From Pseudomonas sp. PICF141 (GTDB taxonomy: Bacteria > Pseudomonadota > Gammaproteobacteria > Pseudomonadales > Pseudomonadaceae): 64,000 bases of DNA. The stretch is from contig NZ_MUNM01000083.1 in the NCBI RefSeq assembly GCF_002286815.1, positions 62,001 through 126,000 of the forward strand, in the 5' to 3' direction. The position numbers and the translations under genes are program-made. The notes under the pieces were generated by a model. The model had not been told where the DNA came from. It made no database searches and saw nothing but the letters and a program-made list of their open reading frames with translations. Shown piece by piece: positions 49,671 through 58,553 of the stretch (position 1 is its first letter; each line of letters opens with the position of its first letter).

Positions 49671-51092
49671 TCATTTCCGTGAGACCACTTTTTGTCCCTG
49701 GGGCTCCAACGATTCCCGCTCCCGATCGAACGCCAAGTAATACTTGTTCACGCTATTAACATAGCTGACAGCCCCCATTCCCACCTGCTCCATGGCGATG
49801 CGCTCGACCTGGAAAAACCACTGATTAGGATTCAAGCCACGCCGCCGGGCTTCGGTGCGCATACCTTGAACCCGCTCCGGTCCCATGTTGTAAGCCGCCA
49901 GCACGAACGCCATGCGCTCGCGCTCATTGAGTTTGGGGCTGGCAAAAAACTTGCGGCGGATCATCGCCAGGTACTTGGCCCCGGCCTGCACATTGGCGTC
50001 CAGGTTCTGAATGTTGCTGACACCCACCCGTTGGGCGGCGGACGGGGTGATTTGCATCAGGCCGGTGGGGCCGCTGCCACTTCTGGCGTTGGGTTGCAGC
50101 GCCGATTCCTTGAAGGCCAGCGCCGCCAGGTTCAGCCAGTCTATGCCTTGGGCTTCAGCGTGTTTCTGCAGCACCGGTCGAAGTTTTTCCAGGCGCTGCC
50201 GATCAGCCTTGGCCAAGGGATAGTGCACTTGATACAGGCGCCGATAGATCCGCATGAACGCCGCATCCTGGTCCGACGGTTTCTTGTATGTCGTCAGGAA
50301 GCGATCGATGCTCGAACGCAGCATCGAGGCGTCGCGGCGCACGAACCAGTATTCCTCGCCTGGCTCGCTGATAACGACCTGTCGATCGAAGCGTAATTTG
50401 GGCAGGATCTTGCCCCAGCGTTCGGCAATCGGTTGCTCGACAATCGTCAGATGAAAAATTCCGCCCTGGACCATTTCCAGCACGTCCTCGACCGCCAGGC
50501 TGGGATCGACCCATTCGATCTGCACCGGCGGCAGTTTGTGCAGCGCGAGCTTCTGATTGATCTGACTGACCGCATCCCCGGCGGCACTGCCGGTGGGCAG
50601 CGCGAGGGTTTTGCCCGAGAGCTGTTCGAGACGGGTGTAACGTCGTTCGCCTTTGATTCCCACCAGCAGCAACGGCACGTTACTGGAAACCGGCTGACTG
50701 GTACTGACAGCGAGGCCCGGTTGCGGATCGAGCAATTCCCCCGGCGCAACCAGATCACCCTCCCCGCGCTGTAACGCGCCGAGCAGTTGGTCCTTGGCTT
50801 TGGGGATGATCTTGAGGGTGATTTCCTGGCCATCGCGGGCATGGCCATTGAGGTATTGCTCGAAAGCACGCAAGCGGTGATATTCGACGCCGATGGCCTG
50901 GCCCTGGACTTCACCGGAGCTGTTGCGGCTCTGGTTGACCAACACCCGCAACACACGACTGCTGCGAATTTCCGCCAGGTCGCGGACCTTGGCCGCCGGC
51001 ACGGCTTGCAACGGCCCGGCTAGACGTGCGACCGCCGGCATGGGCAGCAGCAACGAACAACATAGCAGTAGCAAAACCGAGGGACGAATCAT
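49671..51092 (-). CDS. MltF-type lytic transglycosylase with SBP domain
   Basis: 473 residues from ATG 51092 (GGAG five bases upstream; signal MIRPSVLLLLCCSLLLP). N-terminal SBP_bac_3 domain (about 45-265) and C-terminal SLT domain with catalytic Glu in AALAFKESALQPNARSGSGPTGLMQITPSAA. Periplasmic or outer-membrane enzyme that cleaves peptidoglycan glycan strands; position fits mltF2 (PA2865). No lipobox Cys is obvious after the signal, unlike many Mlt enzymes. Confidence 0.9.
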   Translation of the reverse strand: MIRPSVLLLLCCSLLLPMPAVARLAGPLQAVPAAKVRDLAEIRSSRVLRVLVNQSRNSSGEVQGQAIGVEYHRLRAFEQYLNGHARDGQEITLKIIPKAKDQLLGALQRGEGDLVAPGELLDPQPGLAVSTSQPVSSNVPLLLVGIKGERRYTRLEQLSGKTLALPTGSAAGDAVSQINQKLALHKLPPVQIEWVDPSLAVEDVLEMVQGGIFHLTIVEQPIAERWGKILPKLRFDRQVVISEPGEEYWFVRRDASMLRSSIDRFLTTYKKPSDQDAAFMRIYRRLYQVHYPLAKADRQRLEKLRPVLQKHAEAQGIDWLNLAALAFKESALQPNARSGSGPTGLMQITPSAAQRVGVSNIQNLDANVQAGAKYLAMIRRKFFASPKLNERERMAFVLAAYNMGPERVQGMRTEARRRGLNPNQWFFQVERIAMEQVGMGAVSYVNSVNKYYLAFDRERESLEPQGQKVVSRK

Positions 51093-51330
51093 CCACTCTC
51101 CGGAAAGAATACGGGTCGACTTCATGGATAACTTCACGATGTCGAGCGACAGAAACAGGAGCGCCTGAAGCGCCAGCAAAGTGCGTGAGAGTGGCACAGT
51201 GATTGCAAATCCACCAACCCGACCTCGCGCGCGGGCCTCAACAGACAGTTTTAACTCGTTGTAGTTCTTGGTTTTTCTTATAAATCTACAGCTCTGATAT
51301 GCTTTCCGGCCTTTGGTCCGAGGTAGCACC

Positions 51331-52140
51331 ATGCAACTCATCGATATCGGCGTCAACCTGACCAATCCCAGTTTCGCCGACAAACACCAGGCCGTGCTCG
51401 ACCGCGCCTATGCGGCCGGGGTCTGCCAACTGGTGCTCACCGGGACCAGCGTCGAGGGCAGCGAACAGGCGCTGGAGTTGTGCCAGCAACTGGACGAAAG
51501 CGCTCAACGGCTGTTCGCCACGGCCGGTATTCACCCGCACTCGGCCAGCGACTGGAACGCCGACAGCGCTCAGCGTCTGCGCAGTTTGCTCAAGGAGCCG
51601 AACGTGGTGGCCGTGGGTGAATGCGGCCTGGATTTCAATCGTGATTTCTCGCCCCGCCCGCAACAGGAAAAAGTCCTGGAAGAACATTTGGCAATGGCGG
51701 TCGAACTGCAATTGCCGGTATTTCTGCACGAACGCGATGCCAGCCAACGATTGCTGGAGATCCTGCGTGATTACCGCGACCAGTTGCCAGCGGCCGTGGT
51801 GCACTGTTTCACCGGCGAAAAGAAAGCGCTGTTCAGTTACCTCGATCTGGATCTGCACATCGGCATCACTGGCTGGATTTGTGACGAGCGCCGGGGCACG
51901 CACCTGCATCCAATGGTCAAGGAGATTAAACGCGGGCGCTTGATGCTGGAGAGCGATGCGCCGTATCTGCTGCCCCGCAGTTTGCGCCCCAAGCCGAAAA
52001 ATGGCCGCAACGAGCCGGCGTACCTGACTGAAGTGTTGCGTGAGGTGGCGTTGCATCGCGGGGAAAGCCAGGAAGACCTGGCAAACCACACCACAGCATG
52101 CGCACGGGCATTCTACGGGCTGCCTTCGATCCCCCAGTAA
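51331..52140 (+). CDS. tatD: TatD-type metal-dependent 3'-5' DNase
   Basis: 269 residues. N-terminus MQLIDIGVNLTNPSFADKHQAVLDRA resembles E. coli TatD, which also lacks the HxH of the wider family. Further motifs: FATAGIHPHSASDW, GECGLDFNRDFS, HCFTGEKKAL, GWICDERRG, ESDAPYLLP. Cytoplasmic DNA-repair nuclease. Divergent from mltF. Confidence 0.94.
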   Translation: MQLIDIGVNLTNPSFADKHQAVLDRAYAAGVCQLVLTGTSVEGSEQALELCQQLDESAQRLFATAGIHPHSASDWNADSAQRLRSLLKEPNVVAVGECGLDFNRDFSPRPQQEKVLEEHLAMAVELQLPVFLHERDASQRLLEILRDYRDQLPAAVVHCFTGEKKALFSYLDLDLHIGITGWICDERRGTHLHPMVKEIKRGRLMLESDAPYLLPRSLRPKPKNGRNEPAYLTEVLREVALHRGESQEDLANHTTACARAFYGLPSIPQ

Positions 52141-52163
52141 CCACAATTCCCTGTGGGAGCGGT

Positions 52164-52297
52164 ATGTGGCGAGGGGGCTTGCCCCCGTTCGGCTGCGTAG
52201 CAGTCGTAAACCATTGCATGCGGTGTACCTAATACACCGCGATTGCAGGTTTTGGGGCCGCTTCGCGACCCAACGGGGGCAAACCCCCTCGCCACAC
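52164..52297. repeat. REP pair (GTGGCGAGGGGGCTTGCCCCC family)
   Basis: Outer inverted arms TGTGGCGAGGGGG...CCCCCTCGCCACA with imperfect inner repeats, the same family as at 24.5 kb. Confidence 0.85.
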
Positions 52298-52417
52298 AGG
52301 CTCGCCACACATTTGGATAGGCTGTGCTCGTTGACCTGCATCAACATCTGCATCCCTGAATAGCGGCACAATGCTGGCACCTTGCCAAAACTGTTTCCGC
52401 TATCAGAGAAGACCTCC

Positions 52418-53899
52418 ATGGGTGCCTGGCTTAGCAATATCTCGTTGAAATACAAATTCTGGGCGGTCAACGCCGTTGCCTTCGTCACCACTTTGTTGCT
52501 GGTGTTGTACGCGGTGCAGCTTGAACAACAAGCCCGCAGCCACGCCGCCCAAGCGTCGGCCCAGGCTCAGGCGCGGTTGCTCCAGGCCTGGCCCGCCGGG
52601 CAGCCGCTGCCCAAGGCCGATAACCTGTTGACCTTCAATCGCGGCCAGGCACCGTTATTCAACGGGCAACCGCTGCTGGAGCTCACGGGTAACCAGGGTT
52701 GGACCGAAATCAACACCTTGCCGCTGTTCGGTGACAACCCGTTGATGGGCGCCGAGGTATTCACTCGCCCCGAGGGTCAACAGGTTGCGGTGATTGCCCA
52801 TGGCCCGAGCCTGAGCCAAGTGTTCGGCGAACGCTTCACCCACTATGCGGTAGCGGTATTCATCCTGATGCTGGCAATGCTCGGCGCCTCGCAACTGTTG
52901 ATCCGCTTCCTGCTCAGCCAGCTCAACACGTTGAAAGACGTGATGCTGCATGTCGAGAAAAGCGGCGACCTGTCGGCCCGTGTGCCGCTGGCTTGCAAGG
53001 ATGAAGTCGGGCAGATGGCCAACGCCTTCAACGCCATGCAGGCCGGTTACCAGCGGGTAGTCAACACCGTCGCCAGCACCGCGCGGCAACTGGATGTCGG
53101 GGCCGCGCGGCTGGCTTCGAGCATGAACGAGGTGCGTCACGGCATGCTCGGTCAGCAAAGCGAAACCGATCAGGCCGCCACAGCGATAAACGAAATGACT
53201 GCCACGGTCCATCACATCGCCCAGCACGCCGGCGCCACCCGCGACCTCTCGCAAACGGCCGACACCCTGGCCGGCAGCGGCCAGGAAGTGGTCACTCGGG
53301 TGCAGAAGTCGATTGGCGGATTGTCCATCGGTGTGCAGCAAACGGCCGAGATGATTCAGCGTCTGGCCGAGGACAGTCAGAAAATCAACGGCGTGGTCAG
53401 CGTGATCCACAGCATCGCCGAACAGACCAACCTGCTGGCCCTTAACGCCGCCATCGAAGCGGCCCGGGCCGGTGAAATGGGTCGCGGGTTTGCGGTGGTC
53501 GCCGATGAGGTGCGTAACCTGGCCAAGCGAGTTCAGGCGTCTACCGACGAGATCACCATCATGGTTTCAGCGCTGCAGGCCGGCACTCGGGACGCCGTGG
53601 ACTTCATGCAGGAAAGCTCGTACAAGGCGGACGACTGCATGCAGCAGGCTCAGGAAGCCAGCGTGGCCCTGGCCGAGATCACCGGCGCGGTGGCGCAAAT
53701 GCGTGAAAGCAATACGCAGATCGCAGTGGCGGCCGAGCAGCAGAGCCATGTGGCGGAGGAGATGAATCGGGCGGTGGTGAGCATTCGCGACGTCACCGAA
53801 AACACCGTGCAGCAGACCGTGAATTCGGCGATCACCAGCAATGAATTGGCGATGCTGGCGGGGGAATTGAGCAAGGCCATAGGTCAGCTGAAACTGTGA
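52418..53899 (+). CDS. Methyl-accepting chemotaxis protein
   Basis: 493 residues. Two membrane helices (about 15-35 and 140-162) flank a small periplasmic domain (~100 residues, no family recognised), then HAMP and the signalling hairpin tip IAEQTNLLALNAAIEAARAGEMGRGFAVVADEVRNLAKR. No C-terminal CheR pentapeptide. The ATG at 52418 is chosen over an upstream in-frame ATG (52382) that would give a non-typical leader. Position matches PA2867. Ligand unknown. Confidence 0.93.
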   Translation: MGAWLSNISLKYKFWAVNAVAFVTTLLLVLYAVQLEQQARSHAAQASAQAQARLLQAWPAGQPLPKADNLLTFNRGQAPLFNGQPLLELTGNQGWTEINTLPLFGDNPLMGAEVFTRPEGQQVAVIAHGPSLSQVFGERFTHYAVAVFILMLAMLGASQLLIRFLLSQLNTLKDVMLHVEKSGDLSARVPLACKDEVGQMANAFNAMQAGYQRVVNTVASTARQLDVGAARLASSMNEVRHGMLGQQSETDQAATAINEMTATVHHIAQHAGATRDLSQTADTLAGSGQEVVTRVQKSIGGLSIGVQQTAEMIQRLAEDSQKINGVVSVIHSIAEQTNLLALNAAIEAARAGEMGRGFAVVADEVRNLAKRVQASTDEITIMVSALQAGTRDAVDFMQESSYKADDCMQQAQEASVALAEITGAVAQMRESNTQIAVAAEQQSHVAEEMNRAVVSIRDVTENTVQQTVNSAITSNELAMLAGELSKAIGQLKL

Positions 53900-53900
53900 C

Positions 53901-53993
53901 GGCCTCATCGCGGGCAAGCCCGCTCCCACAGGATTAGCGCTATTTTAAAATTTGCGCATTACCTGTGGGAGCGGGCTTGCCCGCGAAGGCGTC
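53901..53993. repeat. REP pair (inverted) after the chemoreceptor gene
   Basis: Units ATCGCGGGCAAGCCCGCTCCCACAGG and CCTGTGGGAGCGGGCTTGCCCGCG separated by about 35 bases. Confidence 0.87.
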
Positions 53994-54115
53994 AGATCGA
54001 GCAACATCGATCTTGACCATCACACCTATTGCGCCGATAGCCAGCCTTGATTCGTCGACCGCTTTTGCCGGGCCTATTCTTTATTCAAGCGCCTCACGAA
54101 TAAAGGACAAGCATC

Positions 54116-54388
54116 ATGGGCAAACGTCATCCCAACTTCCCCGCCTGGCAATGGCGAACCTACCCGCATCATCAGGATCCGCCCCACCGGGTGTTGCACC
54201 GGATTGCCGTGCCGCTGTTCATTGTGGCGTTTTTACTGATGGTTTCGGGGGTGTTCAGCCGGGATCCGGCGAGCATCGCGATTGGCATAATCGGCCTGAT
54301 CGCCGCCCTGGGCCTCAAGCGTCACGGCCACCGCCTGGAGGCGCAAGCCGACGAGCCGTTCAGTGATCGCAAAGACCGTCGTCATTGA
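54116..54388 (+). CDS. Small two-helix membrane protein, unknown
   Basis: 90 residues; HRIAVPLFIVAFLLMVSGV and IAIGIIGLIAALGLK form two helices between basic, His-rich ends. The opening WQWRTYPHHQDPPHRVLHRIAVPL faintly resembles DUF962/Mpo1-type starts. AAGGA precedes the ATG. Function unknown; converges on the thioesterase. Confidence 0.7.
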   Translation: MGKRHPNFPAWQWRTYPHHQDPPHRVLHRIAVPLFIVAFLLMVSGVFSRDPASIAIGIIGLIAALGLKRHGHRLEAQADEPFSDRKDRRH

Positions 54389-54395
54389 TCAGGAA

Positions 54396-55193
54396 TCAGG
54401 CGAAAATCGTGACTGTCTGCCGGCTCATGGCAATCAACTGACCGTCTTCGCTCCACAGTTTTGCGGCGGCGTGCCCGTAGCCGTCTGCGGCATACTCGAT
54501 TTCCACCAGGTACTTGCACCAGTCCAGCGTGCTGAATGCGAGCAATGGCTGAACGAATTCGATGGTCCAGGTAAGCGTGCTGCCTGCCGCCGGTTTCTTC
54601 AGATGTGACAACAGAGACGGCGGCCAGGCATCGACCAGCGCCAGAATATGCGCCTCGCTGACCACTTCGTCCTTCCCTTCTCCACGCAAGCGCACCCAAC
54701 CTCCCATGTCGCGGGAGGTATTGCCGGTGAACGGCAGGCCACCAACACTCCAGCGCATTGCCAAATGACGCATGAATTCCGGAGTAACCCCTTTGATATA
54801 GGGCATTTCCTGACAGTCGTCCCAGTGCTTCATCTCAGGCGCAGCATTGGCCGTGACCGCGACTTCGGAAGGTCGCGAGGCGCCGAAGCTGCCCTGGACC
54901 AACGTCACCACTTGCCCCTTCTGTATTGCCCGGCCCAGTACCTGACTGACGGCTTTGCCTTCGCGCAACACATCGACTTCAAAACTGACCGGCACATCGG
55001 GCTCGACCGGGCCGACAAAGGTGATGGCCAGCGAACGCACCGGACGATCCGCCGGGACTTTTGCGCGCATGGCCTCGTATTGCAAGGCGGCTATCAGCCC
55101 CCCAAAACTCGCCCGGCCCTGGCCCCATTCGGCCGGAATAGACAGCTCCTGCGGCTGACTGCGTACAGCGTCGAGCAGATCGGAAAAGTGCAT
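54396..55193 (-). CDS. TesB-like acyl-CoA thioesterase (double hot-dog)
   Basis: 265 residues: N-terminal half PAEWGQGRASFGGLIAALQYEAM and C-terminal half VSEAHILALVDAWPPSLLSHL are the two hot-dog units of the TesB/YbgC-related family. It should hydrolyse medium-chain acyl-CoA. The next upstream gene on this strand is the CHAD gene, some 130 bases away. Confidence 0.87.
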   Translation of the reverse strand: MHFSDLLDAVRSQPQELSIPAEWGQGRASFGGLIAALQYEAMRAKVPADRPVRSLAITFVGPVEPDVPVSFEVDVLREGKAVSQVLGRAIQKGQVVTLVQGSFGASRPSEVAVTANAAPEMKHWDDCQEMPYIKGVTPEFMRHLAMRWSVGGLPFTGNTSRDMGGWVRLRGEGKDEVVSEAHILALVDAWPPSLLSHLKKPAAGSTLTWTIEFVQPLLAFSTLDWCKYLVEIEYAADGYGHAAAKLWSEDGQLIAMSRQTVTIFA

Positions 55194-55325
55194 GGGAACC
55201 TCAGAGGCATGAAAATGGATGGAACGATCTTAACCAGCGCACAAAATAGACACAGCGCTTATTCCGGCCAAAGAACCTGACAGATAGGCCGGATGACGCC
55301 GCAACCCCGTAGGAGCGGTGGGTGT

Positions 55326-56093
55326 TCAGGATTTGAAGCAGTCGGCGCTCAGTTTGTCGAGCACGCGGTCGGCATGCGCTTCGGCCTCGGCCAAGGTGGT
55401 TTTCCAGGTCGCGACACAGGGCTGCAAATCGGGCTCTTCTTTCGCGCGCTCCAGCCACTGCCAGCTGTCGTGCCAATCGCCCAAGGCCGCCTGCGCGGAT
55501 TTCAGTCTGGGCAGGGCCGCTTTGGGCAAGCGGTCCAGTTCGGGATAGGCTTCGATGCCATAGCGCACACGCTTGATCAGCAGGCGCAGGCGATGGCGGT
55601 CATGGGCGGGATCATGCAGGGCCTGGTCGAGTTTCTTCCATTGTTTGGCCAGGCGTTTTTCGATGCGCTTGCGCAAGCCCTTGAGCAAACCCTGACGCTG
55701 GGAAGCCCGCAGGAAACGCGGAAAGGCATCGAGGATCATCAGCATCTGCGCCACTTCCGGGCTTGCCGCGACGACGGGATAAACCTCGTGCATCCGCACC
55801 ATACGCCGGTGCGCGGCCTCGGGTTGATCGTGCTGGAGCAGGTAGGCCGCCAGCACTTCGCGATCACGCAACGGCGTGGTCAGGTCACCGACCCGGGATG
55901 CCGCCGCTTCCAGTTGCTCGACCCCGGGCAAACCGCGCAAGGGCCGCAGCAAGCTGCGCAAACGCCGCACGGTGGTGCGCAGATCGTGCAGCGCTTCAGC
56001 GTCGGTACGGGCACTCAAGCGTGCCTGGCAGGCGAGCAGGCGAATGTCCAGGCTCAGAACGTGAGCCACCAACCGATCAACCAAGGCAGACAT
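55326..56093 (-). CDS. CHAD-domain protein (polyphosphate-binding family)
   Basis: 255 residues, all helical. The two CHAD repeats show the basic His/Arg helices HDLRTTVRRLRSLLRPLRG and RLRLLIKRVRYGIEA. CHAD domains bind inorganic polyphosphate, usually next to CYTH or PPX; no such gene is close. ATG 56093 is chosen at the start of similarity. Confidence 0.9.
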   Translation of the reverse strand: MSALVDRLVAHVLSLDIRLLACQARLSARTDAEALHDLRTTVRRLRSLLRPLRGLPGVEQLEAAASRVGDLTTPLRDREVLAAYLLQHDQPEAAHRRMVRMHEVYPVVAASPEVAQMLMILDAFPRFLRASQRQGLLKGLRKRIEKRLAKQWKKLDQALHDPAHDRHRLRLLIKRVRYGIEAYPELDRLPKAALPRLKSAQAALGDWHDSWQWLERAKEEPDLQPCVATWKTTLAEAEAHADRVLDKLSADCFKS

Positions 56094-56137
56094 CGCTTGC
56101 TCCGTGAATCGTATTCCCCCATTGGCTATAGCATGCT

Positions 56138-56416
56138 TCAACGGCCGGCGCGAGATTCACGAATGTAGAAGCGCGCCTTCTCGGCCTTCTTGGTGCAACC
56201 CTCGTACGCTTCGAATTGCTGCTGGGTCTTGGCGCCGGTCAACAACGACAATGCCTTGGAGTAGCTGACAGTCCCGGCAAAGCCCTCGACCTTGGCCAGA
56301 TCCAGTTCACGCCAGGCGGCGTCGAGCTGGTTACCACAGCTGTCACGGTAAGCGGTTTTACCGGCACAACCGGCGAGTGCCAAGGCAATCAAGGGCACAC
56401 AGATCCAGACTTTCAT
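56138..56416 (-). CDS. Putative small lipoprotein
   Basis: 92 residues; lipobox ALAGC (Cys 17) after a 16-residue leader, then a helical tail with three more Cys. Upstream of the CHAD gene by 44 bases on the same strand and likely co-transcribed. Family not recognised. Confidence 0.75.
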   Translation of the reverse strand: MKVWICVPLIALALAGCAGKTAYRDSCGNQLDAAWRELDLAKVEGFAGTVSYSKALSLLTGAKTQQQFEAYEGCTKKAEKARFYIRESRAGR

Positions 56417-56491
56417 TACTCACACCTCAACGATAGGTAAACATGCATGCACGTAAGACGGTCTGGCACGTGAAAAGTGCCTTGGGCCCGC

Positions 56492-56530
56492 CGCGGAAAC
56501 ATGCCGTGGAAACATGCTGTGGAAGCATAC
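56492..56530. repeat. Three 13-bp direct repeats in divergent promoter region
   Basis: CGCGGAAACATGC, CGTGGAAACATGC and TGTGGAAGCATAC follow head to tail without spacers in the 245-base region between the lipoprotein and patatin genes; a GCATGC palindrome lies 50 bases away. The arrangement resembles an operator array for a DNA-binding protein. Confidence 0.55.
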
Positions 56531-56661
56531 GACCGGCGAGAATACCCATTCGCCTCTCCACAGTGTCAAAAAACGACGCACCGGCCCCCTCGAACGACCA
56601 TAGCAATTGAAGCGTGCCCCTCGATGGGTGCATTGTTGAACCTTGTCAGAGAGGTCGATTC

Positions 56662-57702
56662 ATGAAAAAGCGTGTCGCACTGGTGTTGGGCTCGGGTGGC
56701 GCCCGGGGCTACGCCCATATCGGCGTCATTGAAGAAATCGAACGACGCGGCTACGACATCGCCTGCATCGCCGGTTGCTCCATGGGCGCAGTGGTCGGCG
56801 GGATCTATGCCGCCGGTAAACTCAAGGATTACCGCGACTGGATCGAGAGCCTGGATTACCTGGACGTGTTGCGTCTGGTGGATGTGAGCTTTCGCCTGGG
56901 CGCAATTCGCGGGGAAAAAGTCTTCGGGCAGATCCGCAAGATCGTTGGCGAAATCAACATCGAAGACCTGCGCATTCCTTACACGGCGGTGGCCACGGAC
57001 CTGACCAATCAGCAGGAAATCTGGTTTCAGGAAGGCTGCCTGCACCAAGCCATGCGCGCTTCGGCGGCGATCCCCAGCCTGTTCACGCCGGTGATGCAGG
57101 GCAATCGTATGCTGGTGGACGGCGGTATCCTCAACCCGTTGCCGATCGTGCCGGTGGTGTCGAGCCATTGCGACCTCATCATCGCGGTCAACCTCAACTC
57201 CACCAACCAGCGTCATTATCAATTACCAGTGATCCAGCGCCCGGCCGCGTTCAAGACCCGCTTCGACAGCCTGATCAACTCACTGGGTTCGAAATTGCCC
57301 TTCCGCCGCAAACAGGCCGAACAATTGCTGCTGCTGGAAAAGGAAGCGTTGATGGCCGAAGCGGCCGATATCAATCCGTGGATCGAATCCGCCGAGCCCG
57401 AAGGCCAGCAACCGGCGGCGGCCCCGGAAAGCAACGGCGCACCGAAATCCGCCACCGGCTCGTTCATCATCGACAACGTCGGGCCGGCGTCCTTGCTGGA
57501 CCTGATCAACCAGAGTTTCGAGGTCATGCAGACCTCATTGGCGCAGTACAAGATTGCCGGCTATCCGCCGGATATCCTGATCAACGTGCCCAAGCGGGTG
57601 TGCCGGTTTTTCGAGTTCTACAAGGCGCCGGAGTTGATCGCGCTGGGGCGTGAGATTGCGCGGGATACGCTGGATCGCTATGAGAATGAGCGGGAATCTT
57701 GA
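56662..57702 (+). CDS. Patatin-like phospholipase (RssA/YchK type)
   Basis: 346 residues: GSGGARGYAHIGV oxyanion loop, catalytic Ser in GCSMGAVVG, catalytic Asp in MLVDGGILNPLP. No signal peptide, so cytoplasmic. C-terminal FIIDNVGPASLLDLINQSFEVMQ is extended. Acyl hydrolase of unknown lipid substrate. Start ATG 56662 with GAGAGG upstream. Confidence 0.9.
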   Translation: MKKRVALVLGSGGARGYAHIGVIEEIERRGYDIACIAGCSMGAVVGGIYAAGKLKDYRDWIESLDYLDVLRLVDVSFRLGAIRGEKVFGQIRKIVGEINIEDLRIPYTAVATDLTNQQEIWFQEGCLHQAMRASAAIPSLFTPVMQGNRMLVDGGILNPLPIVPVVSSHCDLIIAVNLNSTNQRHYQLPVIQRPAAFKTRFDSLINSLGSKLPFRRKQAEQLLLLEKEALMAEAADINPWIESAEPEGQQPAAAPESNGAPKSATGSFIIDNVGPASLLDLINQSFEVMQTSLAQYKIAGYPPDILINVPKRVCRFFEFYKAPELIALGREIARDTLDRYENERES

Positions 57703-57711
57703 GGCCTGACT

Positions 57712-57816
57712 ATCGTTCCCACGCTCTGCGTGGGAATGCATCCTGTGACGCTCCGCGTCACAAAAGCGGACGCAGAGCGTCCATGGCGGCATTCCCACGC
57801 AGAGCGTGGGAATGAT
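57712..57816. repeat. REP-like array of the CGTTCCCACGC family
   Basis: Three hairpin units (TTCCCACGCTCTGCGTGGGAA, GACGCTCCGCGTC, CGGACGCAGAGCGTCC) plus an inverted end copy, in the patatin/kdpE convergent gap. Confidence 0.85.
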
Positions 57817-58505
57817 CAGGCATCAAGCAACCGATACCCAACCCCCGCTTCGGTAACGATAAACCGTGGCCGAGTCGGGTCATCCGCCAGTTTCTGCCGC
57901 AAGTGCCCCACCACAATCCGCAGATAATGGCTGTCTTCGGTGTGGGTCGGCCCCCAGATGTCCTTGAGCAATTGCTGCTGGGTGATGACCCGCCCCGGAT
58001 GCCGTGCCAGTTGCGCCAGTACCGCGTATTCCTTGCGCGTCAGCGCCACTTCGGCGCCATCCAATAGCACCCGGCGATAAGCCAGGTCGACGGTGAGCGG
58101 GCCGAAGCTGAGCGCCGCTTGCTGGGCCTCACCCGTCGGCGCCTGACGCAACAAGGCGCGCACCCGGGCCAGAAATTCCTGGATGCCGAACGGCTTGGTC
58201 ACGTAGTCGTTGGCGCCGCCATCCAGAGCCTGGACTTTCTGCCCTTCGCTGGCGCGCACCGAGAGCACCAGCACCGGCATCGTCGACCACTCGCGAAACT
58301 CGCGCAGCACCTGCTGGCCGTCCATGTCCGGCAGGCCGAGGTCGAGCACCAGCAGGTCGGGTTTGTTCAATGCGGCCTGGGCCAGGCCTTCCGTGCCGGT
58401 GCCGGCCTCCAGCACTTTGTAGCCTTGGGAAACCAGGCTGATGCGCAGGAACTTGCGGATCTGCGGTTCGTCGTCAATGACCAAAATGGTCGCGGTCTGG
58501 CTCAT
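57816..58505 (-). CDS. kdpE: KdpE response regulator
   Basis: 229 residues: OmpR-type receiver with phosphoacceptor D55 (LLVLDLGLPDMDG) and K-containing FGIQEF segment, and C-terminal winged helix (RVITQQQLLKDIWGPTHTEDSHYLRI). Activates the kdp operon in low K+. The stop codon is 48 bases upstream-adjacent to KdpD. Confidence 0.96.
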   Translation of the reverse strand: MSQTATILVIDDEPQIRKFLRISLVSQGYKVLEAGTGTEGLAQAALNKPDLLVLDLGLPDMDGQQVLREFREWSTMPVLVLSVRASEGQKVQALDGGANDYVTKPFGIQEFLARVRALLRQAPTGEAQQAALSFGPLTVDLAYRRVLLDGAEVALTRKEYAVLAQLARHPGRVITQQQLLKDIWGPTHTEDSHYLRIVVGHLRQKLADDPTRPRFIVTEAGVGYRLLDA

Positions 58506-58553
58506 GAATTCACATCAACACAAAGAAGTGGCAAGAGAGTAGCGCAGGCGAGA

